A stretch of 64,000 nt of DNA from assembly GCF_009812055.1 (NCBI RefSeq), contig NZ_WQNH01000004.1, forward strand, positions 62,001 to 126,000. The letters run 5' to 3'. The stretch is from Chelativorans xinjiangensis (GTDB lineage: Bacteria; Pseudomonadota; Alphaproteobacteria; Rhizobiales; Rhizobiaceae). Positions 1 to 13,267 of this stretch are shown in pieces (position 1 is the first letter of the stretch; each line of letters starts with the position of its first letter). The position numbers were made by a program, and so were the translations under genes. Below the pieces are notes generated by a model. The model made no database searches. It had not been told where the DNA came from and worked only from the letters and a program-made list of their open reading frames with translations.

Positions 1-468
1 CAAGAGCTTTCCGACAAGGGCTTTCTCGTCACCTCGTCGGAGGCGCTGATCACCTGGGCGCGCACCGGCTCGCTCATGTGGATGACCTTCGGGCTTGCCT
101 GCTGCGCGGTGGAGATGATGCACGTCTCCATGCCGCGCTACGACGCGGAGCGATTCGGGATCGCGCCTCGCGCCTCGCCGCGCCAGTCCGACGTGATGAT
201 CGTCGCCGGCACCTTGACCAACAAGATGGCGCCGGCGCTCAGGAAGGTCTACGACCAGATGCCGGAGCCGCGCTACGTCATCTCCATGGGCTCCTGCGCA
301 AACGGCGGCGGCTATTATCACTATTCCTATTCGGTGGTGCGCGGCTGCGACCGCATCGTGCCGGTCGACATCTATGTGCCGGGCTGCCCGCCGACCGCCG
401 AGGCGCTGCTCTACGGCATTCTTCTGTTGCAGAAGAAGATCCGCCGCACCGGCACCATCGAGCGGTAG
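1..468 (+). CDS. nuoB: NADH-quinone oxidoreductase subunit B (5' end outside window)
   Basis: NuoB carries cluster N2, the last iron-sulfur centre before quinone in complex I, on the cytoplasmic arm of the membrane-bound enzyme. The reading frame is open from base 1, so the N-terminus lies upstream. The visible part holds the family signatures: the double Cys in [10 protein letters not shown], the Cys in [11 protein letters not shown] and the Cys in [11 protein letters not shown], which together make the four cluster ligands. About 156 residues are visible; rhizobial NuoB is usually about 190, so roughly 35 are missing. It opens the nuo operon seen here and is followed by nuoC after 9 bases. 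Confidence 0.97.
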   Translation, partial: QELSDKGFLVTSSEALITWARTGSLMWMTFGLACCAVEMMHVSMPRYDAERFGIAPRASPRQSDVMIVAGTLTNKMAPALRKVYDQMPEPRYVISMGSCANGGGYYHYSYSVVRGCDRIVPVDIYVPGCPPTAEALLYGILLLQKKIRRTGTIER

Positions 469-477
469 GAGGGCCAA

Positions 478-1080
478 ATGAGCGAAGCCCTGAAGGACCT
501 TGCGGCCTACATCACCGAGAAGCTCGACGCGCAGATCCAGGACGCCATGGTCGCCTATGGCGAACTCACCCTGTTCGTGGAGGCGGGCGACATCATCGAT
601 GTCCTGAATTTCCTGAAGACGGACGTCCAGTGCCAGTTCTTCGCCTTCATCGACATCTCCGGCGTCGACTACCCGGCGCGCGAGAAGCGCTTCGAGATCG
701 TCTATCACTTGCTTTCGCCGCGCCAGAACCAGCGCATCCGTGTGAAGGTGTCGACGGACGAGGACACGCCGGTGCCCTCGGTGGTCGAGGTGTTTCCGGC
801 CGCCGACTGGTACGAGCGCGAGATCTACGACCTTTACGGCGTTCTCTTCACCGATCACCCGGACCTGCGCCGCATCCTCACCGACTATGGCTTCGAGGGG
901 CATCCGCTCAGGAAGGACTTCCCGCTGACCGGCTTCGTGCAGGTGCGTTACGACGGCGATGCCAAGCGCGTGATCTACGAGCCCGTCGACCTGCGCCAGG
1001 AGTTCCGCAACTTCGATTTCCTGTCGCCGTGGGAAGGGACGGACTACGTCCTGCCAGGGGACGAGAAGGCGAAACAGTGA
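478..1080 (+). CDS. nuoC: NADH-quinone oxidoreductase subunit C
   Basis: A 200-residue NuoC (30-kDa subunit), part of the hydrophilic connecting module next to NuoD. The C-terminal half shows the family block [21 protein letters not shown] followed by [26 protein letters not shown]-like ribosome site (taggagggcc) sits just before the ATG. Unlike in E. coli it is not fused to NuoD, which is the normal alphaproteobacterial arrangement. It lies 9 bases after nuoB and 24 before nuoD, so cotranslation within the operon is expected. Confidence 0.97.
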   Translation: MSEALKDLAAYITEKLDAQIQDAMVAYGELTLFVEAGDIIDVLNFLKTDVQCQFFAFIDISGVDYPAREKRFEIVYHLLSPRQNQRIRVKVSTDEDTPVPSVVEVFPAADWYEREIYDLYGVLFTDHPDLRRILTDYGFEGHPLRKDFPLTGFVQVRYDGDAKRVIYEPVDLRQEFRNFDFLSPWEGTDYVLPGDEKAKQ

Positions 1081-1104
1081 TCAAGCTGGTTAGGAAGGTG
1101 TCGC

Positions 1105-2295
1105 GTGCCTGAGACCTCGGTCCGCAACTTCAACATCAACTTCGGCCCGCAACATCCGGCTGCGCATGGCGTCTTGCGTCTTGTGCTGGAGCTGGATGGC
1201 GAGGTGGTCGAGCGTGTCGATCCGCATATCGGGCTCTTGCACCGCGGCACCGAGAAGCTGATCGAGCACAAGACCTACCTGCAGGCCGTGCCTTATTTCG
1301 ACCGGCTCGACTATGTGGCGCCGATGAACCAGGAGCACGCCTTCGCGCTTGCCGTGGAGCGGCTTTTGGGCATCGACGTGCCGATCCGCGGGCAGTTGAT
1401 CCGCGTGCTCTACTCCGAGATCGGCCGCATCCTGAACCACCTTCTGAACGTCACCACGCAGGCCATGGACGTCGGCGCGCTCACGCCTCCTCTGTGGGGG
1501 TTCGAGGAGCGCGAGAAGCTGATGGTGTTCTACGAGCGCGCCTCCGGCTCGCGCATGCACGCGGCCTATTTCCGCCCCGGCGGCGTGCACCAGGACTTGC
1601 CGGAAAAGCTGGTGGAAGACATCGGCAAGTGGATCGATCCGTTCCTGAAGACGGTCGCCGACCTCGACGAGCTTCTGACCAACAACCGCATCTTCAAGCA
1701 GCGCAATGTCGATATCGGCGTCGTCAGCCTCGAAGATGCGTGGGCGTGGGGTTTCTCCGGCGTCATGGTGCGCGGTTCGGGCGCTGCCTGGGACCTGCGC
1801 AAGAGCCAGCCCTACGAGTGCTATCCCGAGATGGAGTTCGACATCCCGGTGGGCAAGAACGGCGACAATTACGACCGCTATCTCCTGCGCATGGAGGAGA
1901 TGCGCCAGTCGGCCCGCATCATGCGGCAATGCGTGGAGCGGCTGCTTGGCACAGAGCGCGCCGGGCCGGTGTCGAACGAGGACGGCAAGGTCGTGCCGCC
2001 CAAGCGCGGCGCCATGAAGCGCTCCATGGAAGCCCTCATCCACCACTTCAAGCTCTACACGGAAGGCTATCACGTGCCGGCCGGCGAGGTGTATGCGGCG
2101 GTGGAGGCTCCCAAGGGCGAGTTCGGCGTCTATCTGGTCTCCGACGGCACCAACATGCCCTATCGCTGCAAGCTCAGGGCGCCCGGTTTCGCCCACCTCC
2201 AGGCGATGGACTTCATGTGTCGCGGCCACCTTCTTGCCGATATCGCCGCCGTGCTCGGCTCCCTCGACATCGTGTTTGGTGAGGTAGACAGATAA
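1105..2295 (+). CDS. nuoD: NADH-quinone oxidoreductase subunit D
   Basis: A 396-residue NuoD (49-kDa subunit), which forms the quinone-binding pocket with NuoB and NuoH. The start is a GTG preceded by an aggaaggtg ribosome site; the next residues match the conserved NuoD N-terminus, including [14 protein letters not shown]. Other family blocks are [12 protein letters not shown] and the C-terminal segment ending DIVFGEVDR. The stop codon overlaps the nuoE start (TAATG), which suggests translational coupling. Confidence 0.97.
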   Translation: MPETSVRNFNINFGPQHPAAHGVLRLVLELDGEVVERVDPHIGLLHRGTEKLIEHKTYLQAVPYFDRLDYVAPMNQEHAFALAVERLLGIDVPIRGQLIRVLYSEIGRILNHLLNVTTQAMDVGALTPPLWGFEEREKLMVFYERASGSRMHAAYFRPGGVHQDLPEKLVEDIGKWIDPFLKTVADLDELLTNNRIFKQRNVDIGVVSLEDAWAWGFSGVMVRGSGAAWDLRKSQPYECYPEMEFDIPVGKNGDNYDRYLLRMEEMRQSARIMRQCVERLLGTERAGPVSNEDGKVVPPKRGAMKRSMEALIHHFKLYTEGYHVPAGEVYAAVEAPKGEFGVYLVSDGTNMPYRCKLRAPGFAHLQAMDFMCRGHLLADIAAVLGSLDIVFGEVDR

Positions 2296-3563
2296 TGTCA
2301 GTGCGCCGTCTCGCAGACGAAGCCGTCCAACCGCAGGGCTTCGCCTTTACCAGGGCGAACGAGGCCTGGGCGAAGCAGACGATCAAGAAGTATCCGAAGG
2401 GGCGTGAGCACTCGGCGGTGATCCCGCTGCTGATGCGCGCCCAGGAGCAGGACGGCTGGGTTACGCGGGCGGCGGTCGAATATGTCGCCCGGATGCTCGA
2501 CATGCCCTTGATCCGTGTCCTGGAGGTGGCGACCTTCTATACCCAGTTCCAGCTGGCGCCGGTCGGCACGCGGGCGCATGTGCAGGTGTGCGGTACCACG
2601 CCCTGCATGCTGAGGGGTGCGGGCGAGCTGATCGAGACCTGCAAGAAGAAGATCCACCCCGAGCCCTTGCACACGAATGAGGCAGGCACGCTTTCCTGGG
2701 AAGAGGTGGAGTGCCAGGGCGCCTGCGTGAACGCGCCCATGATCATGATCTTCAAGGACACCTACGAGGACCTGACGCCGGAGCGGCTGGAGGAGATCAT
2801 CGACGCCTTCGAGGCGGGCAAAGGGGATACCGTCACGCCGGGACCGCAGGTCGACCGCTTCACCTCGGCGCCGGCCTCCGGCTTCACCAGCCTCACCGAC
2901 GAGAGCGCGATCATCAAGTTCCCGCAGCGGGGCCGGCGGGGGACGAAGCGGCAGAACCCCGGCCCGGAGACGGCGCATCTGCCGCCGTCGCGCGCCGCCA
3001 AGCCGCAGACCGAGGCCTGGGAGACTTCGGCCGCCGTCGAATCGCCGTCGCCCGTGAAGGTGCGGGGCAAAGACGAGAAGGCGACGAGCGTTAAGGCGCC
3101 AAAGCCCGATGCGGTTCAAGCCAACCATGTGGCCGAGGAGGTGGAGCTTTCCTCGCGCACCCGCCGCCACAGCGAGCAACGGAAGACCGAGGCGCCGGCG
3201 CTGCGCTCGCCGGCGCTGAGGAAGGCGAAGGCCGCGGGCGGGACCGAGCCCGGGCCCGAATCGCCGCCGAAGCGCGCTGCCGACGAAAAGAACAGGCCGC
3301 AAGGCATCCGCCGCCCCGCCAAGCCCGACGACCTGAAGATGATCTCCGGCGTGGGGCCGAAGATCGAAGGAATTCTCAACGATCTCGGCATCTACACCTA
3401 CGAACAGGTCGCCGCGTGGAAGAAGGCCGAGCGCGCGTGGGTGGACGGTTATCTGCGCTTCAAGGGCCGCATCGAGCGCGAGGACTGGGTGAAGCAGGCC
3501 AAGGCGCTGGCCAAGGGCGGTGTCGCCGAATATGAGCGCGTCTTCGGCAAGAAGCCGCGGTGA
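2295..3563 (+). CDS. nuoE: NADH-quinone oxidoreductase subunit E with long C-terminal extension
   Basis: NuoE carries the [2Fe-2S] cluster N1a in the NADH dehydrogenase module. Residues 1-170 are the thioredoxin-fold family domain, with ligands Cys99, Cys104, Cys140 and Cys144. The protein is 422 residues against about 160-220 for a plain NuoE. The extra part is a charged, Pro/Ala/Lys/Glu-rich linker (about 195-345) and then a helix-hairpin-helix-like domain (about 346-420) around [19 protein letters not shown]. This tail is, to my knowledge, common in Rhizobiales NuoE. Its role is unknown. Confidence 0.95.
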   Translation: MSVRRLADEAVQPQGFAFTRANEAWAKQTIKKYPKGREHSAVIPLLMRAQEQDGWVTRAAVEYVARMLDMPLIRVLEVATFYTQFQLAPVGTRAHVQVCGTTPCMLRGAGELIETCKKKIHPEPLHTNEAGTLSWEEVECQGACVNAPMIMIFKDTYEDLTPERLEEIIDAFEAGKGDTVTPGPQVDRFTSAPASGFTSLTDESAIIKFPQRGRRGTKRQNPGPETAHLPPSRAAKPQTEAWETSAAVESPSPVKVRGKDEKATSVKAPKPDAVQANHVAEEVELSSRTRRHSEQRKTEAPALRSPALRKAKAAGGTEPGPESPPKRAADEKNRPQGIRRPAKPDDLKMISGVGPKIEGILNDLGIYTYEQVAAWKKAERAWVDGYLRFKGRIEREDWVKQAKALAKGGVAEYERVFGKKPR

Positions 3564-3573
3564 GGAGAGTGTG

Positions 3574-4878
<1,305 letters not shown>

Positions 4879-4923
4879 GAAAAGATTTTGCTTGAAAGAG
4901 CAAACAGTTAGCGGACGGCGATA

Positions 4924-7005
4924 ATGGCGAAGTTGAAAGTCGACGGCACGGAGATCGAGGTTCCCGATTACTACACGCTGCTGCAGGCCGCCGAGGAGGC
5001 GGGCGCCGAGATCCCGCGCTTCTGCTTCCATGAGCGGCTGTCGGTCGCCGGCAACTGCCGCATGTGCCTGATCGAGGTGAAGGGCGGGCCGCCCAAGCCG
5101 GCCGCCTCCTGCGCGATGGGCGTGCGCGACCTACGCCCCGGCCCCAACGGGGAGGCGCCGGAGATCTTCACCAACACGCCGATGGTGAAGAAGGCACGCG
5201 AGGGCGTGATGGAGTTCCTGCTCATCAACCACCCGCTCGACTGCCCGATCTGCGACCAGGGCGGCGAGTGCGACCTGCAGGACCAGGCAATGGCCTTCGG
5301 TGTCGATTCCTCGCGCTACCACGAGAACAAGCGTGCGGTGGAAGACAAGTATATCGGCCCGCTGGTCAAGACGATCATGACGCGCTGCATCCACTGCACG
5401 CGCTGCGTCCGCTTCACCACGGAGGTCGCCGGCATCTCCGAGCTCGGCGCCACGGGCCGCGGCGAGGACATGGAGATCACCACCTATCTCGAACAGGCGA
5501 TGACGTCGGAGCTTCAGGGCAATGTCATCGACCTGTGCCCGGTGGGCGCGCTGACCTCGAAGCCCTATGCCTTCCAGGCGCGGCCCTGGGAGCTTTCCAA
5601 GACCCAGTCCATCGACGTGATGGACGCCGTCGGCTCGGCCATCCGCGTCGATGCGCGCGGCCGCGAGGTCATGCGCATCCTGCCGCTTAACAATGACGCG
5701 GTGAACGAGGAGTGGATCTCCGACAAGACCCGCTTCGTCTGGGACGGTCTGCGCACGCAGCGCCTCGACCGGCCCTATGTGCGCAAGGGCAAGCGCCTCG
5801 AGCCCGCCACCTGGAGCGAGGCCTTCGAGGCCGTTGCCAGGGCGGTCGGCAAGGCCGCGCCGGAGAAGATCGGCGCCATCGCCGGCGATCTGGCGGGCGT
5901 CGAGGAGATGTACGCGCTGAAGAAGCTCGTGCAGTCGCTGGGCTCGTCCAACCACGACTGCCGCCAGGACGGCGCAGCGCTCGATCCGGCGCTCGGCCGC
6001 GCCGGCTACATCTTCAACCCGACCATCGAGGGCATCGAGGAGGCCGATGCGCTCCTGATCGTCGGCGCCAACCCGCGCTTCGAGGCGGCGGTCCTGAACG
6101 CCCGTATCCGCAAGCGCTGGCGCATGGGCGCCTTCCCGATCGGCGTGATCGGCGAAGGCGGCGACCTGCGCTACGACTATGAGCACCTTGGCGCCGGACC
6201 CGAGACGCTGGCCGAGCTTGCCGGCGGCAAGGGCAAATTCCTGTCGGTTCTGAAGAAAGCCAAGCGCCCGATGATCATCGTCGGCCAGGGCGCGCTCGCC
6301 CGCTCGGATGGTCGCGCCGTGCTCGGCCAGGCGGCGAAGCTCGCCGAGGCCGTGGGCGCGGTCAAGGCCGACTGGAACGGCTTTGCCGTGCTGCACACGG
6401 CGGCTGCCCGCGTCGGCGGGCTCGATGTCGGCTTCGTGCCGGGCGAGGGCGGCAAGGACGTCGCCGGCATGATGGGCGCCATGGACGTGCTTTTCCTCCT
6501 GGGCGCCGACGAGATCGATATGGGACAAATCGGCGACGCCTTCACCGTTTATATCGGCACCCACGGCGACGCCGGCGCGCACCGCGCCGACGTCATCCTG
6601 CCGGGCGCCACCTATGCGGAGAAGTCGGCCACCTACGTGAACACGGAAGGCCGCGTGCAAATGACCAACCGCGCCGGCTTCGCGCCGGGCGATGCGAAGG
6701 AGGATTGGGCCATTCTGCGGGCGCTGTCGGACGTGCTCGGCCACAAGCTGCCCTTCGATTCGCTGGCCGCGCTGCGCGCCAGGCTCTATGAGGAGCATCC
6801 GCATATGGCGGCAATCGACGGTATCGAGGCCGGCAGGCCGGCCGAGGTCGCCGCCCTTGCCAAGCTGGGTGGCCGGCTTACGAAGGCACCGTTCGCCTCT
6901 GCGGTGAAGGACTTCTACCTGACCAACCCCATCGCGCGCTCTTCGGCCGTCATGGCCGAGTGCTCCGCGCTTGCGCGCGGCGAACTGAAACAGGCGGCCG
7001 AGTAG
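4924..7005 (+). CDS. nuoG: NADH-quinone oxidoreductase subunit G
   Basis: A 693-residue NuoG (75-kDa subunit), which passes electrons along several iron-sulfur clusters. In order: a plant-type [2Fe-2S] domain with Cys34, Cys45, Cys48 and Cys63; a His/Cys [4Fe-4S] block ending in [17 protein letters not shown] (about 100-120); a further block [18 protein letters not shown] (about 155-172); then a molybdopterin-oxidoreductase-like domain that has lost its cofactor role in this family. It lies 45 bases after nuoF and 10 before nuoH. Confidence 0.97.
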   Translation: MAKLKVDGTEIEVPDYYTLLQAAEEAGAEIPRFCFHERLSVAGNCRMCLIEVKGGPPKPAASCAMGVRDLRPGPNGEAPEIFTNTPMVKKAREGVMEFLLINHPLDCPICDQGGECDLQDQAMAFGVDSSRYHENKRAVEDKYIGPLVKTIMTRCIHCTRCVRFTTEVAGISELGATGRGEDMEITTYLEQAMTSELQGNVIDLCPVGALTSKPYAFQARPWELSKTQSIDVMDAVGSAIRVDARGREVMRILPLNNDAVNEEWISDKTRFVWDGLRTQRLDRPYVRKGKRLEPATWSEAFEAVARAVGKAAPEKIGAIAGDLAGVEEMYALKKLVQSLGSSNHDCRQDGAALDPALGRAGYIFNPTIEGIEEADALLIVGANPRFEAAVLNARIRKRWRMGAFPIGVIGEGGDLRYDYEHLGAGPETLAELAGGKGKFLSVLKKAKRPMIIVGQGALARSDGRAVLGQAAKLAEAVGAVKADWNGFAVLHTAAARVGGLDVGFVPGEGGKDVAGMMGAMDVLFLLGADEIDMGQIGDAFTVYIGTHGDAGAHRADVILPGATYAEKSATYVNTEGRVQMTNRAGFAPGDAKEDWAILRALSDVLGHKLPFDSLAALRARLYEEHPHMAAIDGIEAGRPAEVAALAKLGGRLTKAPFASAVKDFYLTNPIARSSAVMAECSALARGELKQAAE

Positions 7006-7015
7006 AGACGAGACC

Positions 7016-8059
7016 ATGGAAACCTTCTTCACAATCTATGTGCTTCCGGGTCTCGTGATCCTCCTGCAGTCGGTCGTCCTGATCGTCGCGCTGCTGATCT
7101 TCGTGGCCTACATTCTCTACGCGGACCGCAAGATATGGGCCGCAGTGCAGCTTCGCCGCGGCCCGAACGTGGTCGGCCCCTGGGGCCTCTTCCAGGCCTT
7201 CGCGGATCTGTTCAAATTCGTCTTCAAGGAGCCGGTCATCCCGTCCGGCGCCAACAAGGGCGTCTTCCTCCTGGCGCCGGTGGTGGCTGCCGTGTTGGCG
7301 ATTGCCGCATGGGCGGTGATCCCGATCAACGAGGGCTGGGCGATCGCCGACATCAATGTCGGTATCCTCTTCGTCTTCGCCATCGCCTCGCTGGAGGTCT
7401 ACGGCGTCATCATGGGCGGCTGGGCCTCGAACTCGAAATACCCGTTCCTGGGCGCCCTGCGCTCGGCCGCGCAGATGGTTTCCTACGAGGTCTCCATCGG
7501 CTTCGTCATCGTCACCGTGCTTTTGGCCGTCGGCTCGCTCAACCTCACGGACATCGTCCTGTCTCAGCGTGACGGGATCGGCACCATGGTGGGCCTGCCG
7601 AACACCTTCCTGGACTGGCACTGGCTGGCGCTGTTCCCGATGTTCATCGTCTTCTTCATCTCGGCGCTGGCCGAGACGAACCGCCCGCCTTTCGACCTTG
7701 TGGAGGCCGAATCCGAGCTCGTCGCCGGCCACATGATCGAGTACTCCTCGACACCGTTCCTGCTGTTCTTCCTCGGCGAATATGTCGCCATCGTCCTGAT
7801 GTGCGCGCTCACCACCATCCTCTTCCTCGGCGGATGGCTGCCGCCCTTCGACTTCGCACCGTTCACCTGGGTGCCGGGCGTCTTCTGGTTCGTGCTCAAG
7901 GTGGCGATGGTTTTCTTCATGTTCGCCCTCGTAAAATCCTTCGTGCCGCGTTACCGCTACGACCAGCTCATGCGGCTCGGCTGGAAGGTGTTCCTGCCGA
8001 TCTCGCTCTTCATGGTGGCGGCGACGGCGGCGTTCCTCAAATTCACGGGCCTGGCATGA
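7016..8059 (+). CDS. nuoH: NADH-quinone oxidoreductase subunit H
   Basis: A 347-residue integral membrane subunit (ND1 family), with about eight predicted hydrophobic helices, that links the quinone site to the proton-pumping arm. Family signatures are [23 protein letters not shown] near residue 40 and [26 protein letters not shown] near 220. The start ATG follows agagacgagacc. It is followed by nuoI after about 40 bases, within the same operon. Confidence 0.97.
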   Translation: METFFTIYVLPGLVILLQSVVLIVALLIFVAYILYADRKIWAAVQLRRGPNVVGPWGLFQAFADLFKFVFKEPVIPSGANKGVFLLAPVVAAVLAIAAWAVIPINEGWAIADINVGILFVFAIASLEVYGVIMGGWASNSKYPFLGALRSAAQMVSYEVSIGFVIVTVLLAVGSLNLTDIVLSQRDGIGTMVGLPNTFLDWHWLALFPMFIVFFISALAETNRPPFDLVEAESELVAGHMIEYSSTPFLLFFLGEYVAIVLMCALTTILFLGGWLPPFDFAPFTWVPGVFWFVLKVAMVFFMFALVKSFVPRYRYDQLMRLGWKVFLPISLFMVAATAAFLKFTGLA

Positions 8060-8102
8060 GACGCTTCATGACGGTCCAGTCCACCCTTGCCGGAGAATGA
8101 CG

Positions 8103-8594
8103 ATGTCACTTCTCACTCAAGCCGCAAAAAGCCTCCTGTTGAAGGAATTCGTCGGCGCCGTCATCCTGTCGATGCGCCAGTTCTTCGCGCCGAAATACAC
8201 GATCAATTATCCGCACGAGAAGGGGCCGATCTCCCCGCGCTTCCGCGGCGAGCACGCGTTGCGCCGCTACCCCAACGGCGAGGAGCGCTGCATTGCCTGC
8301 AAGCTGTGCGAGGCCATCTGCCCGGCGCAGGCGATCACCATCGAGGCGGGCCCGCGCCGCAACGACGGCACGCGGCGCGCCGTGCGCTACGACATCGACA
8401 TGGTGAAGTGCATCTACTGCGGCTTCTGCCAGGAGGCATGCCCTGTCGACGCCATCGTCGAGGGGCCGAATTTCGAGTTCGCGACGGAGACGCGCGAGGA
8501 ACTCTACTACGACAAGGAGAAGCTCCTGGCCAACGGCGACCGGTGGGAGCGCGAACTGGCGCGCAACATCGCGTTGGACGCGCCGTACCGGTGA
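8103..8594 (+). CDS. nuoI: NADH-quinone oxidoreductase subunit I
   Basis: A 163-residue ferredoxin-like subunit (TYKY family) with two [4Fe-4S] clusters. The ligands sit in [16 protein letters not shown] and [16 protein letters not shown]. Two nearby ATGs exist at 8097 and 8103. The GGAG at 8092-8095 is only one base from the first but seven from the second, and 163 residues is the usual length in rhizobia, so I chose 8103. A 221-base gap with a palindromic repeat separates it from nuoJ, the only sizeable gap in the nuo operon. Confidence 0.95.
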   Translation: MSLLTQAAKSLLLKEFVGAVILSMRQFFAPKYTINYPHEKGPISPRFRGEHALRRYPNGEERCIACKLCEAICPAQAITIEAGPRRNDGTRRAVRYDIDMVKCIYCGFCQEACPVDAIVEGPNFEFATETREELYYDKEKLLANGDRWERELARNIALDAPYR

Positions 8595-8629
8595 GGGGTC
8601 GAAGAGTGGACGAGGGCGGGGCGCTCGTC

Positions 8630-8735
8630 TAGAGCAATTCCAGGAAAAGTGGGAACCGGTTTTCCGTCCGGAATTGCAACAAACAACGAGTTAGACCAGT
8701 TCATCGATTCCATGAAACGATGAACTCGTCTAAGA
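8630..8735. repeat. Rhizobiales-type intergenic palindromic repeat, copy 1 (nuoI-nuoJ)
   Basis: A roughly 105-base imperfect palindromic element. It begins tagagcaattccagg, contains the pair gcaattcc / ggaattgc, and ends with a long stem made of TTAGACCAGTTCATCG and CGATGAACTCGTCTAA. A second copy in the same orientation is at 21794-21899. The two differ in ways that keep the stem paired. It lies inside the nuo operon without an evident promoter of its own. Confidence 0.85.
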
Positions 8736-8815
8736 GCAAACGGCTTGTCGGCAACCCGGCGGGCGAAAACCAGCCGGGGCGGCAGTCTCGGCCAAGGCAA
8801 ATATCGAGGGAATCG

Positions 8816-9436
8816 ATGCTGACAGGACTCGGGGCGATATTCTTCTACCTGTTCGCCTTCATCGCGGTCGCGGCGGCCTTCATGGTCATTTCCGCGCGCA
8901 ACCCCGTTCACTCGGTTCTCTACCTGATCGTCACCTTCTTCAACGCGGCGGCGCTCTTCCTGCTGACGGGCGCCGAGTTCCTGGCGATGATCATGCTCAT
9001 CGTCTATGTCGGCGCGGTCGCCGTGCTCTTCCTGTTCGTCGTCATGATGCTCGACGTCGATTTCGCGGAATTGAAGCAGGGCGCCCTGCAATACGCGCCT
9101 ATCGGCGCCACGGTGGGCATCATCCTCGCCGTCGAACTGGTGGTGGTGCTCGGCGGCTACGTCTTCACGCCGGAGATCGCGGCCGAGATCGCCAAGCCGG
9201 CCCCGGCAATCGCCGAGCGGCAGAACACGGCGGCCTTGGGCGACATTCTCTACACGGACTACATCTTCTTCTTCCAGATCGCCGGCCTCGTGCTTCTGGT
9301 CGCCATGATCGGCGCCATCGTCTTGACGCTGCGTCACAAGGAGAATGTGAAGCGCCAGAGCATTCCCGCCCAGGTCGCGCGGGATCCGGCGACGGCCATC
9401 GAAATCCGCAACGTGGAAACGGGCGAAGGGATCTGA
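8816..9436 (+). CDS. nuoJ: NADH-quinone oxidoreductase subunit J
   Basis: A 206-residue ND6-family membrane subunit with five hydrophobic segments, beginning [20 protein letters not shown]. The family block [20 protein letters not shown]-like segment is present near residue 45. The open frame extends upstream to 8720, but those 32 residues are polar and overlap the intergenic repeat, so the ATG at 8816 behind a tcgaggg site is preferred. It abuts nuoK (2 bases). Confidence 0.95.
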   Translation: MLTGLGAIFFYLFAFIAVAAAFMVISARNPVHSVLYLIVTFFNAAALFLLTGAEFLAMIMLIVYVGAVAVLFLFVVMMLDVDFAELKQGALQYAPIGATVGIILAVELVVVLGGYVFTPEIAAEIAKPAPAIAERQNTAALGDILYTDYIFFFQIAGLVLLVAMIGAIVLTLRHKENVKRQSIPAQVARDPATAIEIRNVETGEGI

Positions 9437-9438
9437 CG

Positions 9439-9747
9439 ATGGAAGTCGGCATCGCGCACTATCTGACGGTTTCGGCCATCCTGTTCACGCTCGGCGTGTT
9501 CGGCATCTTCCTGAACCGCAAGAACGTCATCATCATCCTGATGTCCGTCGAGCTCATCCTGCTTGCCGTCAACCTCAACTTCATCGCCTTCTCGGCGGTG
9601 CTGGGGGATCTGGTCGGCCAGGTCTTCGCGCTCTTCGTTCTCACAGTCGCCGCGGCCGAGGCCGCGATCGGCCTTGCCATCTTGGTGGTCTTCTTCCGTA
9701 ACCGCGGCTCCATCGCGGTGGAAGATATCAACATGATGAAGGGCTGA
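9439..9747 (+). CDS. nuoK: NADH-quinone oxidoreductase subunit K
   Basis: A 102-residue ND4L-family subunit with three transmembrane helices. The family motif [14 protein letters not shown], with its conserved membrane Glu, is present, as is the second conserved Glu in [14 protein letters not shown]. Length is exactly typical. It lies two bases after nuoJ and 13 before nuoL. Confidence 0.96.
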   Translation: MEVGIAHYLTVSAILFTLGVFGIFLNRKNVIIILMSVELILLAVNLNFIAFSAVLGDLVGQVFALFVLTVAAAEAAIGLAILVVFFRNRGSIAVEDINMMKG

Positions 9748-9760
9748 AGAGGGGACCTTC

Positions 9761-11743
9761 ATGTATCAAGCGATCGTTTTCCTTCCGCTTGCGGGCTTCC
9801 TGATTGCTGGGCTCTTCGGCCGCTCGATCGGCGCCAAGGGGGCGGAATATATCACTTCCGGCCTCTTGGTGATCTCCGCGCTCCTTTCCTGGATCGCCTT
9901 CTTCACCTTCGCCCTTGGCGATGGCGAGGCTTTCACCGTTCCCATGCTGCGCTTCATCTCCTCGGGCGCGCTCGACGTCGACTGGGCGCTGAGGATCGAT
10001 ACGCTGACGGTGGTGATGCTGGTCGTCGTCAACACGGTCTCCTCGCTGGTGCACATCTATTCCATCGGCTACATGCACCACGACCCGCACCGGCCGCGTT
10101 TCTTCGCCTATCTGTCGCTTTTCACCTTCGCCATGCTGGCGCTGGTGACGGCGGACAATTTGGTGCAGATGTTCTTCGGCTGGGAGGGCGTCGGTCTCGC
10201 CTCCTATCTCCTGATCGGCTTCTGGTACAAGAAGCCCTCGGCCAACGCCGCGGCAATAAAGGCCTTCATCGTCAACCGTGTCGGCGACTTCGGCTTCGCG
10301 CTCGGCATCTTCGGCGTCTTCGTGCTGTTCGGCTCGATCAATCTCGACACCATCTTCGCCAACGCCGCCACCTTCCTGCCCGCCGAGGGCGAGGCCGGCG
10401 AGCCGGTGCTCAATTTCCTCGGCTACGCACTCACCAACCAGGCCGCGTTGACCGTCGTCTGCCTGCTTCTGTTCCTTGGCGCCATGGGCAAGTCCGCGCA
10501 GGTGCCGCTGCACACCTGGCTGCCCGACGCCATGGAGGGTCCGACGCCCGTCTCCGCCCTCATCCATGCCGCAACCATGGTGACGGCCGGCGTCTTCATG
10601 GTGGCCAGGCTTTCGCCGCTTTTCGAATTGTCCTCGACGGCGCTCGCGGTGGTGACGGCGGTTGGCGCCTTCACCGCCTTCTTCGCCGCCACCGTCGGCC
10701 TGGTGCAGAACGACATCAAGCGCGTCATCGCCTATTCCACCTGCTCGCAGCTCGGCTACATGTTCGTGGCGCTCGGCACCGGCTTCTATAGCGCCGCCAT
10801 CTTCCACCTGTTCACCCACGCCTTCTTCAAGGCGCTTCTGTTCCTGGGCGCCGGCTCCGTCATTCACGCCGTTTCCGACGAGCAGGACATGCGCAAGATG
10901 GGTGGGCTGCGCAGGCTGATCCCGCAGACCTACTGGATGATGATCGCCGGCACGCTGGCGCTGACGGGCGTCGGCATCCCCGGCACCATCATCGGTACTG
11001 CCGGCTTCTTCTCCAAGGACGCCATCATCGAGGGCTCCTTCGTTGCGCACAACGCGGTGGCGCCCATCGCTTTCGGGCTTCTGGTCGTCGCCGCGATCTT
11101 CACCAGCTTCTATTCCTGGCGTCTCATTTTCATGACCTTCCACGGCAAGCCGCGCGCTTCCGCCGACGTCATGCACCACGTGCATGAATCGCCCCTGGTC
11201 ATGCTGGTGCCGCTGTTCCTGCTGGCCGCCGGCGCGGTCTTCGCCGGCGTCGTCTTCGAAGGCTTCTTCGTCGGCGACGAATACGACCACTTCTGGAAAG
11301 GCGCGCTCTTCACGCTGCCCGGGAATGAGATCCTGGAGGAGTTCCACCACGTGCCGCTGTGGGTGAAGCTGTCGCCGTTCGCCGCCATGCTGCTCGGCCT
11401 CTTCGTCGCCTGGCAGTTCTACATCCGCTCGCCGGGAAGCCCCAAGGAGCTCGCCAAGCGGCAGCGCGTGCTCTACGCCTTCCTGCTCAACAAGTGGTAC
11501 TTCGACGAGATCTACGACTTCCTCTTCGTGAACCCGGCGAAGCGCCTCGGCACCTTCCTGTGGAAGAGGGGCGACGGCTGGCTGATCGACGGCTTCGGCC
11601 CCGACGGCATCTCCGCCCGCGTCATCGACGTCACCAACCGCGTGGTCAAGATGCAGACCGGGTACCTATACCACTATGCCTTTGCGATGCTGATCGGCGT
11701 CGCCGCCCTCGTGACCTGGATGATGCTCGGGAGTTCCTTCTAA
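9761..11743 (+). CDS. nuoL: NADH-quinone oxidoreductase subunit L
   Basis: A 660-residue ND5-family antiporter-like proton-pumping subunit, with many membrane helices and the long C-terminal lateral helix region expected of NuoL. Family blocks include [49 protein letters not shown] and [10 protein letters not shown]. The stop codon directly abuts the nuoM start. Confidence 0.97.
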   Translation: MYQAIVFLPLAGFLIAGLFGRSIGAKGAEYITSGLLVISALLSWIAFFTFALGDGEAFTVPMLRFISSGALDVDWALRIDTLTVVMLVVVNTVSSLVHIYSIGYMHHDPHRPRFFAYLSLFTFAMLALVTADNLVQMFFGWEGVGLASYLLIGFWYKKPSANAAAIKAFIVNRVGDFGFALGIFGVFVLFGSINLDTIFANAATFLPAEGEAGEPVLNFLGYALTNQAALTVVCLLLFLGAMGKSAQVPLHTWLPDAMEGPTPVSALIHAATMVTAGVFMVARLSPLFELSSTALAVVTAVGAFTAFFAATVGLVQNDIKRVIAYSTCSQLGYMFVALGTGFYSAAIFHLFTHAFFKALLFLGAGSVIHAVSDEQDMRKMGGLRRLIPQTYWMMIAGTLALTGVGIPGTIIGTAGFFSKDAIIEGSFVAHNAVAPIAFGLLVVAAIFTSFYSWRLIFMTFHGKPRASADVMHHVHESPLVMLVPLFLLAAGAVFAGVVFEGFFVGDEYDHFWKGALFTLPGNEILEEFHHVPLWVKLSPFAAMLLGLFVAWQFYIRSPGSPKELAKRQRVLYAFLLNKWYFDEIYDFLFVNPAKRLGTFLWKRGDGWLIDGFGPDGISARVIDVTNRVVKMQTGYLYHYAFAMLIGVAALVTWMMLGSSF

Positions 11744-13252
11744 ATGACCGACTGGCCTATTCTTTCCACGGTCACCTTCCTGCCGCTCGTCGGCGCCTTC
11801 CTCATCCTGATGATCCGGGATGACGGGGCGGGCGCGCGCCGCAACATCCGCAACGTTGCGCTGCTGACGACCGTCTTCACCTTCATCCTGTCGCTGTTCG
11901 TGTGGATCGGCTTCGATCCCTCGGTGCCGGGCTTCCAGATGGTGGAGAAGCGGGAGTGGCTGGATGCCGGCATCTCCTACCACATGGGCGTCGACGGCAT
12001 CTCGGTGCTCTTCGTCATTCTGACGACCTTCCTGATGCCGTTCTGCATCCTGGCGAGCTGGGAATCGATCGATACCCGCGTCAAGGAATACATGATCGCG
12101 TTTCTGATCCTGGAAACGCTGATGATCGGCGTTTTCTGCGCCCTCGACATCGTCTTGTTCTACGTCTTCTTCGAGGGCGGCCTCATCCCGATGTTCATCA
12201 TCATCGGCGTGTGGGGCGGCAAGCGCCGCGTCTATGCGAGCTTCAAGTTCTTCCTCTACACGCTTCTGGGCTCGGTGCTCATGCTGCTCGCCATCATGGC
12301 CATGTTCTGGCAGTCGGGCACGAGCGACATCCCGACGCTGCTCACCCACGTCTTCCCGGCCAATATGCAGTATTGGCTATGGGTCGCCTTCTTCGCCTCC
12401 TTTGCGGTGAAGATGCCCATGTGGCCGGTGCACACGTGGCTGCCGGACGCCCATGTGGAAGCGCCGACGGCGGGCTCGGTCATCCTGGCCGGCATTCTCC
12501 TGAAGATGGGCGGCTATGGCTTCCTGCGCTTCTCGGTGCCCATGTTTCCCGTCGCCTCCATGGACCTTGCGCCCTTCATCTTCGCGCTCTCCATCATCGC
12601 CATCATCTACACCTCGCTGGTGGCGATGATGCAGGCCGACATGAAGAAGCTGATCGCCTATTCCTCCGTTGCCCATATGGGCTTCGTCACCATGGGCATC
12701 TTCGCGCTCAATCAGCAGGGCGTGCAGGGTGCCATCTTCCAGATGATCAGCCATGGCCTGGTCTCCGGGGCGCTGTTCCTGTGCGTCGGCGTCATCTACG
12801 ACCGCATGCACACGCGCGAGATCGCCGCCTATGGCGGGCTCGTCAACAACATGCCGAAATACGCGGTCGCCTTCATGGTCTTCACCATGGCCAATGTGGG
12901 GCTGCCGGGCACCAGCGGCTTTGTCGGCGAGTTCCTCACCCTGCTTGCGGCTTTCCAGGTCAACACCTGGGTCGCCTTCTTCGCCACCACCGGCGTCGTC
13001 CTGTCGGCGGCCTATGCGCTGTGGCTCTATCGCCGCGTCATCTTCGGCGCGCTGACCAAGGAGAGTCTGAAGGGCCTTGCCGACCTGTCGCTGCGTGAAA
13101 AGACGATCCTTTATCCTCTCGTTGCCCTCGTCATCTTCTTCGGCGTCTATCCGGCGCCGCTGCTCGATGCCACGGCGACATCGGTGGAAGCGCTGCTCAA
13201 CCAGGTGAGCGTGTCCTTCGACATGGCCCAGTCCGGCGCTGCATCCAATTGA
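11744..13252 (+). CDS. nuoM: NADH-quinone oxidoreductase subunit M
   Basis: A 502-residue ND4-family antiporter-like subunit with about 14 membrane helices. Diagnostic stretches are [38 protein letters not shown] and the later segment [11 protein letters not shown]. It starts immediately after the nuoL stop and is followed by nuoN after 15 bases. Confidence 0.97.
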   Translation: MTDWPILSTVTFLPLVGAFLILMIRDDGAGARRNIRNVALLTTVFTFILSLFVWIGFDPSVPGFQMVEKREWLDAGISYHMGVDGISVLFVILTTFLMPFCILASWESIDTRVKEYMIAFLILETLMIGVFCALDIVLFYVFFEGGLIPMFIIIGVWGGKRRVYASFKFFLYTLLGSVLMLLAIMAMFWQSGTSDIPTLLTHVFPANMQYWLWVAFFASFAVKMPMWPVHTWLPDAHVEAPTAGSVILAGILLKMGGYGFLRFSVPMFPVASMDLAPFIFALSIIAIIYTSLVAMMQADMKKLIAYSSVAHMGFVTMGIFALNQQGVQGAIFQMISHGLVSGALFLCVGVIYDRMHTREIAAYGGLVNNMPKYAVAFMVFTMANVGLPGTSGFVGEFLTLLAAFQVNTWVAFFATTGVVLSAAYALWLYRRVIFGALTKESLKGLADLSLREKTILYPLVALVIFFGVYPAPLLDATATSVEALLNQVSVSFDMAQSGAASN

Positions 13253-13267
13253 ACGGGAACACCTCGC

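Noticed and set aside
3520-3573. An upstream nuoF start
   Set aside because: It lies within nuoE, and the ATG at 3574 has a ribosome site and gives the usual NuoF N-terminus.
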